A DNA stretch of 25,864 nt from a virus. The DNA is taken from positions 1 through 25,864 of the IMG/VR virus record IMGVR_UViG_3300028392_000266; one strand, written 5' to 3'. The notes under the pieces were generated by a model, which searched no databases, was not told the DNA's origin, and saw only the letters and a program-made list of their open reading frames with translations. This document shows positions 1-7,785 of the stretch, piece after piece (the stretch's first letter is position 1; every line of letters starts with the position of its first letter). The translations under genes were made by a program, and so were the position numbers.

Positions 1-35
1 CTACAAAGCATATTTAATATAGGAGGTGAGTATAA

Positions 36-1409
36 GTGCTTACAGATGTAAATGTTATTAGAACAGGACAGAGTTTTCCATTAAACGAAGATATGGAAGA
101 GAGAAAGACTCAATTACATCAATATGAAGAGTTATACGAAGGAGAACACGTTGAAGTCTTTGAAGAACAGTTTAAAAGAATAACAAGAGTAGTAGGTAAC
201 TTTGAAGATATAATAGGTTACTTCATATTATTTAACTATCATAGAGCAATATCAAAGAAAACTATGGACTTATTATTAGGAGAAAGACCAACTATAACAG
301 GGAAGACTCAATCAACAACTAATTATATTAATGAGAAGATAGAAGAATTAGACCTATGGGATACATTAGAAGAAGCAGTTATTGACTTATCAAGATATGG
401 GGATAGTATACTAAGGGTATATAAGATAGAAAATGAGATTAGAGTAAGTATAGTTCCTACTCAATATTGGATACCAGTAGTAGACGCTAATGACATAAAG
501 AGAGTTACTAATCATATAATAGCTTATACAAAGACAGAAGGAAAGAATACTATACTTTACACACAGGTCCATTATAAAGGCATGTATGAAGAGAAAATAT
601 ATCAATTAGAATCATCAAGAGACTGTTTAGTAGGACAGAAGATAGGTAGACTATTATCATCTACTCAAGTATATACAGGATTAACTGATTTTGCTATCAT
701 ACCTATTAGTAATATAACATCAAGCTCTTCTATATATGGAACTTCTGATTATGAAGATGTAAATAGTATTATTTCTGAACTTGAAGTAAGAGTAGAACAA
801 ATAGTAAAGATACTTGATAAACATAGTGATCCATCTATTATATTACCAGGAGAAGTATTAAGTAGAGATAGAAATACAGGATTAGCAGTGGCAAGAACAG
901 GAGAAGCTTTTGTCCTTAACAATCCAGATTCAGTTATACCTTCTTATATGACATGGGATGCTCAATTAGAAGCTAACTATAAGATGATACAACTACTACT
1001 TGACCAATTAAGTATATTATCAGAATTAGGTAATTTATTCTTAGGTAATGGGATGGAAAAGTTAGGTAATATATCAGGGACAGCTCTTAAGAAGATGGCT
1101 TATAATGCTATATGTAAAATTAATAGACTACAAAGAAAATTACAACCAGCTATAATTAAGGTATTGAAAGCAGTAGCAGAACTTGATGGAGTAAACTTAT
1201 CTAATGAACGTATTAATATTAGCTTTGGAGATGTATTACCACAAGAATGGCAAGAACTTATTGATAGTTTAGTTAAAGCAGTAGCAGGGAATATAATGAG
1301 TCAAGAAACAGCTATAAGAAAGCTTAATGAAAATATGTCAGAAGAGTCTATACAGGCTGAAATAGCATTAATTAAAAGTATATCGAAGGGGGTAGATGTC
1401 AATGTCTAA
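36..1409 (+). CDS. Portal protein, SPP1 Gp6-like family
   Basis: The product would form the dodecameric ring at the unique capsid vertex through which DNA is packaged and ejected. The 457-aa length, the acidic N-terminus, the middle alpha/beta body and the helical C-terminal part (near LSELGNLFLGNG and SGTALKKM) fit Gp6-type portals. The tail segment with AIRKLNENMSEESIQAEI is typical of that family's end. The start is GTG at 36, because AGGAGG at 21-26 is correctly spaced and no in-frame ATG lies nearby. It overlaps the next gene by 8 bases. The position is odd: portals normally follow large terminase, but here the gene sits after the head-closure gene (across the window join) and before the tail-completion genes. 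Family assignment is by pattern only. Confidence 0.85.
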   Translation: MLTDVNVIRTGQSFPLNEDMEERKTQLHQYEELYEGEHVEVFEEQFKRITRVVGNFEDIIGYFILFNYHRAISKKTMDLLLGERPTITGKTQSTTNYINEKIEELDLWDTLEEAVIDLSRYGDSILRVYKIENEIRVSIVPTQYWIPVVDANDIKRVTNHIIAYTKTEGKNTILYTQVHYKGMYEEKIYQLESSRDCLVGQKIGRLLSSTQVYTGLTDFAIIPISNITSSSSIYGTSDYEDVNSIISELEVRVEQIVKILDKHSDPSIILPGEVLSRDRNTGLAVARTGEAFVLNNPDSVIPSYMTWDAQLEANYKMIQLLLDQLSILSELGNLFLGNGMEKLGNISGTALKKMAYNAICKINRLQRKLQPAIIKVLKAVAELDGVNLSNERINISFGDVLPQEWQELIDSLVKAVAGNIMSQETAIRKLNENMSEESIQAEIALIKSISKGVDVNV

Positions 1410-1647
1410 TAAATACTTAGGAGAAGTTCAACAATATTTAAGTGGAGCAGTTACACATACTTATGAACTAACTTATTCGGCAACATCTTTTTGTATAATA
1501 AATGATGGAGTAAGTGCTTTAACTTTTACCATAAATGGACTTACTATTACAGTAAATGATGGGGAATCATTTGATGAAAAGTTTGATTTGTTCAATGAAA
1601 TAATAATAACTACTACTGTTGCTTATAGAGCAATCGTAAGAGCATAG
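1402..1647 (+). CDS. Small structural protein of unknown function (81 aa)
   Basis: Function is not recognised. The protein is almost entirely predicted beta-strand, with alternating hydrophobic and polar residues and a loop NDGESFDEKFDLF followed by a strand ending YRAIVRA. That looks like a compact beta-sandwich of the kind found in virion decoration or fibre-base proteins. The start at 1402 is preferred over the in-frame ATG at 1396, because the GGGGG-containing ribosome-binding site at 1386-1392 is then about 9 bases away. It overlaps the portal stop, suggesting translational coupling and a role in the virion. Being next to the portal it could be a head or neck component, which is inference. 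Confidence 0.6.
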   Translation: MSNKYLGEVQQYLSGAVTHTYELTYSATSFCIINDGVSALTFTINGLTITVNDGESFDEKFDLFNEIIITTTVAYRAIVRA

Positions 1648-1663
1648 GAAAGGAGAAATTATT

Positions 1664-2122
1664 ATGGGATGGGAATTAAATAAAGATAGTAGGATAGATG
1701 TATTAGATGCCTTAGCTGATAAATTAATAGCTAAAAACTTCTCCGCACAGAAAGTATATCCAACTCAAGCAGCAAGTGTTCAAGTAAGATCAAGTGCTTC
1801 AGCTTGGGTATTAGGAACTAAAGCAGAATTAGTTCCAGCATCAACAATTACATCAGCATTTACTATCACAGGAATAGATACTACTGCACTATTTGAAGCT
1901 ACTACTTATGAAATAGTATTATATAGTGGTGCTATTGGTTCAGAAGTAGAAATAGGTAGAGTAAGGTTTACTAATGGAGTAATAGGTGCTAATATTAATG
2001 GGCATGGAGAACAATTAGAAGTATCTACACCTATACTACCAGCTAATACTCGTATAAGTGTAGCTATGGCATCTACTTATGATTTATCAACAAAAGTATC
2101 AATTAGATATGTATTAATATAA
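1664..2122 (+). CDS. Putative virion structural protein (152 aa), unknown
   Basis: Function is not recognised. A short N-terminal helix (about residues 7-25, VLDALADKLIAKNF) precedes a strongly beta-rich remainder with alanine, threonine and valine strands (about 40-152). This is compatible with a jelly-roll or beta-sandwich decoration or fibre-like protein. The start ATG follows the AAAGGAG site at 1649-1655. It lies between the portal and the head-tail joining genes in the same co-directional run, so a structural role is likely. It could equally be a head decoration protein or a neck appendage. Confidence 0.55.
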   Translation: MGWELNKDSRIDVLDALADKLIAKNFSAQKVYPTQAASVQVRSSASAWVLGTKAELVPASTITSAFTITGIDTTALFEATTYEIVLYSGAIGSEVEIGRVRFTNGVIGANINGHGEQLEVSTPILPANTRISVAMASTYDLSTKVSIRYVLI

Positions 2123-2131
2123 AGTGATATT

Positions 2132-2479
2132 ATGGATATTAAAGTATCAGTAGTATCTCATATAGGTAAGTTCATAAATAACCTTCATAAAGAAATAGAG
2201 CTAGAAATGGCTAATATAGGGCAAGAAATACTAAAGGAATCTCTTAAAGAAGTTCCTATAGGTACAGGTAGTCTTAAGAGTTCAGGATACACCAAAACTA
2301 CTGACCTAACTACTATAGTAGGATATAATAAAGATTACGCTATATATGTTCATGAAGATATGAATAAAAGACATATTAGAGGTAAATCTAAATTCTTAAT
2401 AGATCCATTTAAACGAAAGAAAGTATGGATAGTTAAATCTATAGGAGAATCTATTAACAGAGCAGGAAGGAGGTTATAG
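2132..2479 (+). CDS. HK97 gp10-like / tail completion protein
   Basis: This is the predicted neck component that lets the finished tail join the head. The 115-aa length, the N-terminal helix with IGQEILKESLKEVPIGTGSLKSSGY and the motif YAIYVHEDMNKRHIRGKSKFLIDPF are the hallmarks of the HK97 gp10 family: a V(P)xxTGxL-type loop, then Y-hydrophobic-V-H-E near the middle, and a conserved KFL. It immediately precedes the tail-terminator-like gene, with an overlapping ribosome-binding site, as in many siphoviruses. The ribosome-binding site of this gene is weak (AAGTGA at 2121-2126), so expression may depend on the preceding gene. The assignment is good; the exact homologue is unknown. Confidence 0.8.
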   Translation: MDIKVSVVSHIGKFINNLHKEIELEMANIGQEILKESLKEVPIGTGSLKSSGYTKTTDLTTIVGYNKDYAIYVHEDMNKRHIRGKSKFLIDPFKRKKVWIVKSIGESINRAGRRL

Positions 2480-2480
2480 T

Positions 2481-2864
2481 ATGGCAACACTACTTGATGA
2501 TATATCTGGACTACTAACAGCAGAAACAGTTAAATATATAGGCTATTTCCCAGACAACTCTGTTAATAATATAGTAACTATATATGGTACTGGAGGAGAA
2601 CTACCTATACACTATTTTGGTAATCAGAAAGCAGCATTAAGAAAACCAAGTTTCCAAATTAGAGTAAGGGATATATCATATGCTAATGGATATAGTAGAT
2701 GTCAGGCAATAATATCAGCATTAGATGGACTTAGTAATACATCAATAAGTAATGGCACAATAGTAGGTATATATATGGATAGTGATATACTTGATATAGG
2801 CAAGGATTCAAAACTAAGAAGTGAGTTTGTAATCAACTTTTCTACTGTAATAGCATTTAGTTAA
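2481..2864 (+). CDS. Tail terminator / minor capsid-type protein
   Basis: The likely role is capping the tail tube and providing the tail-head interface. The 127-aa protein begins with a helix (LLDDISGLLTAETVKYIGYFPD), followed by a proline-containing strand (LRKPSFQIRVRD), a helix with SRCQAIISALDGL, and a C-terminal strand pair ending FVINFSTVIAF. This layout is that of phage minor capsid / tail-terminator proteins found between gp10-like and major tail protein genes. The AAGGAGG site sits inside the end of the preceding gene and ATG follows at 2481. Both the position and the fold pattern support the call; no catalytic role is expected. Confidence 0.72.
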   Translation: MATLLDDISGLLTAETVKYIGYFPDNSVNNIVTIYGTGGELPIHYFGNQKAALRKPSFQIRVRDISYANGYSRCQAIISALDGLSNTSISNGTIVGIYMDSDILDIGKDSKLRSEFVINFSTVIAFS

Positions 2865-2871
2865 GTATAAA

Positions 2872-2882
2872 TATGCTATAAT
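2872..2882 (+). promoter_or_regulatory. Extended -10 promoter before the first tail tube gene
   Basis: TATGCTATAAT contains a perfect TATAAT at 2877-2882 preceded by TG one base upstream (extended -10). No good -35 is visible at 17 bases. The same 11-base word occurs at three other intergenic sites in this window. The position, about 40 bases before the highly expressed tail tube gene, makes a promoter plausible. Confidence 0.6.
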
Positions 2883-2918
2883 AATATTGTAGAGAATATT
2901 TTAAAGGAGGTAGTCACA

Positions 2919-3311
2919 ATGGCTAATGAATTATTAGGTAAAAAGGGAGCAGTTAAAATAGGGGCAAATACTGTGGCATCATTGGGTAATTGGAAATTAG
3001 ATACATCAGGTGCTGAATTAGATGTAACTTCATTTGGAACAGACTTATGGAAAGATAAGATTATTGGACTAAAAGAATGGTCAGCAACAGCAGATGGTTC
3101 TTATGTAATAGTAACAGATACTAATGGTCAAACAGCATTACAGACAGCTTACTTGGCAGGAACAAGTGTAACTCTTAACTTATATGTTGATGCTACACAC
3201 CACTATACAGGAACAGCATATGTAAAGAAAATAGGAATAGATACATCTACTCCAGAAGTTGTTAAAGTATCATTCGAATTTACAGGAACTGGAGCTTTAA
3301 CACAATCATAA
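2919..3311 (+). CDS. Major tail (tube) protein
   Basis: This is the predicted subunit of the hexameric tail tube of a long non-contractile tail. The 130-aa sequence begins ELLGKKGAVKIGANTVASLGNWKLD, with the motif LDVTSFGTDLWKDKIIGLKEWSATADG, and ends FEFTGTGALTQ. These are the classic elements of Firmicutes siphovirus tube proteins: an initial strand pair, a DVTSFG loop, a W-SATADG strand and a terminal GTG strand. It has a strong AAAGGAGG ribosome-binding site, its own putative promoter upstream and a hairpin directly after the stop, all consistent with high expression. The next gene is a longer paralogue with the same core. Confidence 0.88.
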   Translation: MANELLGKKGAVKIGANTVASLGNWKLDTSGAELDVTSFGTDLWKDKIIGLKEWSATADGSYVIVTDTNGQTALQTAYLAGTSVTLNLYVDATHHYTGTAYVKKIGIDTSTPEVVKVSFEFTGTGALTQS

Positions 3312-3340
3312 GAGAGTAGTGTTTACTACTCTTTCCCTTT
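3311..3340 (+). terminator. Hairpin after the tail tube gene
   Basis: AGAGTAGT (3313-3320), a GTTT loop and ACTACTCT (3325-3332) form a perfect 8-bp stem, extendable to 10 with a wobble pair. TTCCCTTT follows. It overlaps the stop codon of the tube gene. The broken U-tract suggests partial termination or mRNA stabilisation rather than full stop. Confidence 0.6.
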
Positions 3341-3366
3341 ATATAATAGGAAGGAGGTATTAAGAT

Positions 3367-3993
3367 ATGACAGTTACATTAGGACTCTTAGGAGCAGTTT
3401 ATAAATCAGGAATATCAACATCCTTTACTGATGAAGTAGTAACTGATGGAGGAGCTCATACAATATATACAATAACTGATACAGATATTAGATTTATAGA
3501 TATAACAAAAGAATTAGTAGTTACTAAACAAACTCATGGAGCAGGACTATTTAATAAGGTAACTAACTTTACTTATAATCCTATAACTGGAGTAATTACA
3601 TTTGATACAGCTAATAATAATGATGATGTTGTTAAAGTATCAGGTTATAACTTTACATTAGCTACTGAAGCATCACTTGGATTCTATAGTTGGAAGTTAG
3701 ACTTGAATGCTAATGAAATAGATATTACACAGTTTGGTAATGATGGATGGAAACAGAAGATTCTTGGACTAAAAGAATGGAGTGCTACAGCAGAGAAGTT
3801 TTACCTAACTGATAGTTATGATGACCTAATAGGAGTAACTTTAATATTCCAATTCTTTCTTAATGAAGATGGTGGAGATTATTATTATGGTTATGGTCAA
3901 ATAAAGAAACAAGGTTTAGATACATCTACTGCTGAAGTTATTAAAGAGAACTTAGAGATTACAGGAACTGGAAAGATATACTTTGTATCTTAA
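3367..3993 (+). CDS. Second tail tube paralogue with N-terminal extension
   Basis: The C-terminal half (from about residue 100) matches the preceding tube protein motif by motif: SWKLDLNANEIDITQFGNDG parallels NWKLDTSGAELDVTSFGTDL, and LGLKEWSATAE and DTSTAEVIK...TGTGK are also shared. An extra block of roughly 75 residues near the N-terminus (about 22-95, including ITDTDIRFIDITKELVVT) separates the first strand pair (LGLLGAVYKSG) from the core and could be a small beta domain displayed on the tail. ATG follows AAGGAGG at 3351-3357. The product may be a minor tube subunit or tube-associated decoration. It is 208 aa versus 130 for the paralogue. Function is inferred from similarity within this window. 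Confidence 0.75.
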   Translation: MTVTLGLLGAVYKSGISTSFTDEVVTDGGAHTIYTITDTDIRFIDITKELVVTKQTHGAGLFNKVTNFTYNPITGVITFDTANNNDDVVKVSGYNFTLATEASLGFYSWKLDLNANEIDITQFGNDGWKQKILGLKEWSATAEKFYLTDSYDDLIGVTLIFQFFLNEDGGDYYYGYGQIKKQGLDTSTAEVIKENLEITGTGKIYFVS

Positions 3994-4016
3994 ATAATTA
4001 GAGGAGGATGAAGATA

Positions 4017-4334
4017 ATGGCTAAAATTTATACAGAAATAAAACTTGATAAAATGAGAAATATGAGATTGGGATATAAGATAATAAAGAAGATTAGTTTA
4101 AACAGTAAAGCATTAGCTACTATGAATACTATGGAAAGAAGTGAATATATGATATTCATGGCTCTTTCAGAAGATGATGCTACACTTAAACTTGAACAAA
4201 TAGAAGACTTCATTGATGAATTCGGTGCTGACTATATAGGTGAGAAACTAATGGAAACTATTAAAAGAGATTTCCCAAGTCTATTAGAAGTAGAAGAATC
4301 ATCTGGAGAATTAGAAATAAAAAAGGACCAATAG
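4017..4334 (+). CDS. Tail assembly chaperone, short product (gpG-like)
   Basis: Tail assembly chaperones bind the tape measure protein during tail assembly and are absent from the virion. This protein is small, highly charged and helical (105 aa), lies just upstream of the tape measure gene and ends in an acidic region. The start is taken at ATG 4017, since GAGGAGG at 4001-4007 leaves 9 bases; the in-frame ATG at 4008 touches the ribosome-binding site. Near the end the zero-frame codons ATA AAA AAG contain the heptamer AAAAAAG at 4319-4325, and the -1 frame opens into the next reading frame. The zero-frame stop is at 4332-4334. Confidence 0.8.
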   Translation: MAKIYTEIKLDKMRNMRLGYKIIKKISLNSKALATMNTMERSEYMIFMALSEDDATLKLEQIEDFIDEFGADYIGEKLMETIKRDFPSLLEVEESSGELEIKKDQ

Positions 4335-4678
4335 ATACCTGTATTGACTGGAATGAAATAGAACGTAATGCTTACTGGTATCTTTCTCTTACTCCTCATG
4401 ATCTATATGAATTTACACATACAGAATATCAGAATATGTTAGCTGGATATAACTTAAAACAAGAACAAGAATTAAGACATAAACAATATCAAGCATGGTA
4501 TATAGCACAATATGTAGGTATGATGTTCAATGGTGATAAACTACCTAATCTTGATGATATAATGACTATATCAATAAATGGGAAGACTACGACTATATCT
4601 AAAGACGAAAAGTTCATAAAGTTGGCAATGAAGAATGGAATTAAGGTTCCAGATTCATTAAAGAATAAATACTCGTAA
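4017..4678 (+). CDS. Tail assembly chaperone, -1 frameshift product (gpGT-like)
   Basis: A -1 shift on the slippery AAAAAAG (4319-4325) makes the next codon GGA at 4325. This frame is open without a stop to TAA at 4676-4678. The added part has about 117 residues, starting GPIDTCIDWNEIERNAYW and containing YQAWYIAQYVGMM, a W/Y-rich helical segment common in gpT-type extensions. An ATG at 4436 lies in this frame but has no ribosome-binding site, so that segment is better read as the frameshift extension than as a separate gene. Programmed -1 shifting in this gene position is conserved across siphoviruses, which supports the call. Shift efficiency cannot be seen. Confidence 0.82.
4319..4325 (+). 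promoter_or_regulatory. Slippery heptamer AAAAAAG for -1 frameshifting
   Basis: The heptamer is in the correct register (A AAA AAG relative to the zero frame) and lies three codons before the zero-frame stop. Both tRNAs can re-pair after slipping. The downstream -1 frame is open for more than 115 codons. I see no strong downstream stem-loop or pseudoknot by eye. Confidence 0.8.
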
Positions 4679-4683
4679 CTTGT

Positions 4684-4726
4684 AGAGCCATAGAGCCTTA
4701 ATATAGCTCTATGGCTCTTATTATAT
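4684..4726 (+). terminator. Strong hairpin between tail chaperone and tape measure genes
   Basis: GAGCCATAGAGC (4685-4696) and GCTCTATGGCTC (4706-4717) form a perfect 12-bp stem with a 9-base loop, extendable by one A-T pair. TTATTATATT follows. It has the form of a rho-independent terminator with an imperfect U-tract and would lower tape measure and downstream transcription relative to tube and chaperone genes. Confidence 0.75.
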
Positions 4727-4742
4727 TGAAAGGAGTGATTAT

Positions 4743-7400
4743 ATGAGCACAGCAGGAAATATTGCTAATCTTAATATAAATATTACATCTAATGTATCTA
4801 AAGCAATAAGTGACCTATCTAAATTAGAATCTAAATTATCATCTTTAGGTCGTATGAATTTAACACCTAATATATCAGGTATTACTAACTCATTAGGTAA
4901 AGTATCTAATTTGGTTAATGATATTACTAAAGGATTTAAAAACTTAGGTAATATAACACCTAATATATCTTCTGGACTTAATATAGGAACTGAAGGTATT
5001 ACTAATATAACAGGTACTAATGATGCTTTACTTAATTTAGTAGCTACTAATAGTTTACTTAATAATACAACTAGAAATACTCCACGTAGACCTATTGAAC
5101 AATTTATGCCAGGACCAAAAGGACCAATAGATGTTACACCTAAATTTAAAGATATCTTTTATAATATGAAGAACTTTAAGTTTAATTTAGATGCTTTCCC
5201 TGGTAATACTGTTAAATCATTAGTAGGTGATCTCTTTAAAGATATCAATACAGCAAGTGTAAATGCTGTTAGTTCTGGATTTAATAGATGGAATACTACT
5301 CTTAGTTCAGTAGGTGGGAAGCTTCAATCTATTGCTTCAGCAGTAAGCAAAGTTCTTATAGGAGTTACTGCTATAGGTGCAGCGTTTGTAGCTATATTAA
5401 AGAAAGGTATAGACTTTAATGCTGAAATGGAACAGATTAAAACTTCATTTGATGTATTAACTAAAGGAACTACTAATTATAAGATAACTATGGATGGTGC
5501 TAAAACTGTAGCAGATGACTTATTCTTATCTCTTGAACAATTTGCTAAAGTAACTCCATTTGAGACTAAAGAATTAGCTAATTCAGCTCAACTACTACTT
5601 AACTATGGAGTTGCTGCTAAAGATGTTCTCCCTGTAATAAGTATGCTCGGTGATACTTCATTAGGTAATAGTGAAAAGTTCCAAAGAATGTCAGTAGCTT
5701 TTGGGCAAGTATTCGCAACAGGTAGATTACAAGGTCAAGACTTAAATCAGATGATACAATCAGGATTCAATCCACTACAAGAATTATCAGATATGACTGG
5801 TAAATCTATGGGTTCATTAAAGTCTGATATGGAAGATGGCAAGATTGGTGTTGATATGGTTATTCAAGCTTTCCAAAGAGCCACATCAGAAGGTGGAAAG
5901 TTCTATGGGATGATGACTGAACAATCTAAAACCTTTAGTGGTAAATGGTCTACTGTAGCTGATACTATAGATATAGGATTTGGAAAAGTAACTAAACAAC
6001 TATTTGAAGATATGAAGATAGGTATACAGAAGGTAATAGATGTATTAGATAGACTAAATATAGATGAATTAGCCGATTCTGTTAATCAGAATGTCATACC
6101 AGCTTTCTATGCTTTAGGTATAGTAGCTTTAGATGCTTTCGACCTTAATGAACCAATAAATACTACTAAAGAAGGTATGGATAAGATAACTAAAGGAATA
6201 GGTAATCTTATTATGGATGTTGTAGTATTGGCAGTTGCTTTTGGTAAGATATTTAGTGCTATAAAATTGGTATGGGATGGTTGTATGTTATTCTTTCAAG
6301 GTATTGGTAAAGGATTAAATATAGTATTAAGTATAGTATTCGGAGTTGCTGAAGGAATAGTAAGAAGTTTAGGTGATGCTTTATCTATAGTAGTAAAAGG
6401 ATTTAAGAATGGTTCCAAAATGATAGGATGGGCATTAACCGATGGTATTCAATGGGGGTTAAATAAAGTATTAGATAGTATTAATTCTGTCTCTGATTAT
6501 ATAAATGGAGTTATTGGTAAAGATATATTAGGTAAGGTAAGTTTTAGATTTGAAGTCTCAGAGATGCCTAAATTAGAATCTATTACTGATGACTTAAAAG
6601 GATTAAAGGATGCTTGGGGTAGTAATACTGGATTTGGAATGTTAATGAATGAACTTAAAGATACATCTATAACTGATAGAATTAAAGCTATAGGTTCTGA
6701 TTTATCTAGTATATTCTCTTCTACTGATACTAAAGGTGTTAAGTCATTCGTTGATAGTATGGATAAATTAAAGACGATAGAAGATAACAAGAAAGAAAAG
6801 GATAAGAAAGATAAGATAGATAGTAATAATTCTACTAAAGAGGATGAAGACAAGAAAGCAGCAGATGATAAAGTAGCTAAAGAGAAGAAGGATGCTGAAG
6901 ATAAGGTTAAATACTATTATCAAATAGGGGATGCTATCAATGAAGCTTCAGATTCATTAGCTAAATTTGGTAAGGTCTTTGACAAAGTATCATATGAAAA
7001 GTTTAGTCCATCTAAAATGATTAATCGTATTATTAAACAGTTTAAGGAAATGTCTAATTGGTCTAAAAACTTAGAATCTTTATCTTCTAAAGGAATAGAT
7101 GATTCTATTATTTCTGAACTAAGAGGTATGGGACAATCTGGATATGGAATAACAGCAGGATTAGCAAAAGCTAATAATTCACAACTTAAACAGATAATGG
7201 GTAACTGGCAGTCAATTAGAGGATTAGCAGTAGAGCAAGCACAACAAAAGGTTCAATATGAACATACTGGCACTATAACAGTTAAGGGAATTACTACAGA
7301 AGGTGAAGTTAAGGCAGTAGCAGCAATAGTAGCAGATGACTTAGTAACTAATGAAGGTAGGAATCCATCAAGACCTACTTTAGCAAGAACATTTAAATAA
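4743..7400 (+). CDS. Tail tape measure protein
   Basis: The protein sets tail length and fills the tube lumen. At 885 aa it is the largest tail gene and follows the chaperone pair. Residues about 225-420 carry the recognisable tape-measure N-terminal domain pattern (FDVLTKGT...VTPFETKELANSAQLLLNYG...ATGRLQGQDLNQMIQSG). Hydrophobic segments lie at about 203-220, 488-508 and 525-545 and could insert into the host membrane at ejection. A lysine/aspartate-rich helical stretch covers about 677-723. Using the usual 0.15 nm per residue, the tail would be roughly 130 nm (inference). The N-terminal 200 residues are serine/asparagine-rich and low-complexity. No lysozyme or peptidase motif is visible. 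Confidence 0.92.
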   Translation: MSTAGNIANLNINITSNVSKAISDLSKLESKLSSLGRMNLTPNISGITNSLGKVSNLVNDITKGFKNLGNITPNISSGLNIGTEGITNITGTNDALLNLVATNSLLNNTTRNTPRRPIEQFMPGPKGPIDVTPKFKDIFYNMKNFKFNLDAFPGNTVKSLVGDLFKDINTASVNAVSSGFNRWNTTLSSVGGKLQSIASAVSKVLIGVTAIGAAFVAILKKGIDFNAEMEQIKTSFDVLTKGTTNYKITMDGAKTVADDLFLSLEQFAKVTPFETKELANSAQLLLNYGVAAKDVLPVISMLGDTSLGNSEKFQRMSVAFGQVFATGRLQGQDLNQMIQSGFNPLQELSDMTGKSMGSLKSDMEDGKIGVDMVIQAFQRATSEGGKFYGMMTEQSKTFSGKWSTVADTIDIGFGKVTKQLFEDMKIGIQKVIDVLDRLNIDELADSVNQNVIPAFYALGIVALDAFDLNEPINTTKEGMDKITKGIGNLIMDVVVLAVAFGKIFSAIKLVWDGCMLFFQGIGKGLNIVLSIVFGVAEGIVRSLGDALSIVVKGFKNGSKMIGWALTDGIQWGLNKVLDSINSVSDYINGVIGKDILGKVSFRFEVSEMPKLESITDDLKGLKDAWGSNTGFGMLMNELKDTSITDRIKAIGSDLSSIFSSTDTKGVKSFVDSMDKLKTIEDNKKEKDKKDKIDSNNSTKEDEDKKAADDKVAKEKKDAEDKVKYYYQIGDAINEASDSLAKFGKVFDKVSYEKFSPSKMINRIIKQFKEMSNWSKNLESLSSKGIDDSIISELRGMGQSGYGITAGLAKANNSQLKQIMGNWQSIRGLAVEQAQQKVQYEHTGTITVKGITTEGEVKAVAAIVADDLVTNEGRNPSRPTLARTFK

Positions 7401-7417
7401 TAAGGAGGTAGAATCTA

Positions 7418-7771
7418 ATGGCTAATAAATGGCATGATACATCACTTAATATAACTTCATTGTCTATAAAGTCTGGTGAAGTGTCTTATATAGAGAAACC
7501 TATCATAGTAGATCCAACAACATATACTGGAAATTCTACATCAGTTACTATAGCATCTGGTATAAAGAAAGTTATTATTGACTTCTCTGGGTGGGCAACA
7601 GTAGTAGATTATACTACATTAGAAGCAGGATTAAGAAACTTTACTAATGAAACACTTGAACTACAAGGTAGATACTTCTCTGGTATATTTACTTCATTAA
7701 ACTGTAGATATGACCTTAACTTTAACAAAGTATATTATGATGCTGTATTTCTTGTAGATGTAGAAACTTAG
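7418..7771 (+). CDS. Small tail protein, possibly distal-tail-related (117 aa)
   Basis: Function is not securely recognised. The protein is beta-rich (SVTIASGIKKVIIDFSGW, ETLELQGRYFSGIFTSLNCRYDLNFN) and lies between the tape measure and the hub gene, where distal tail or baseplate-initiation proteins are encoded. It is much shorter than typical Dit proteins (about 200-300 aa), so it may be a minimal equivalent or an adaptor ring. ATG follows AAGGAGG at 7402-7408, and the stop almost touches the ribosome-binding site of the hub gene. The assignment rests mainly on position. Confidence 0.55.
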   Translation: MANKWHDTSLNITSLSIKSGEVSYIEKPIIVDPTTYTGNSTSVTIASGIKKVIIDFSGWATVVDYTTLEAGLRNFTNETLELQGRYFSGIFTSLNCRYDLNFNKVYYDAVFLVDVET

Positions 7772-7785
7772 GAGGAGGATATAAT

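Noticed and set aside
4436-4678. Independent 80-aa gene starting at ATG 4436
   Set aside because: No ribosome-binding site. The same frame is open upstream to the slippery heptamer and belongs to the -1 frameshift product.
6497-6853. 118-aa frame on the minus strand inside the tape measure gene
   Set aside because: It is a mirror of a repetitive serine/lysine-rich coding region, has no ribosome-binding site, and lies opposite a certain gene.
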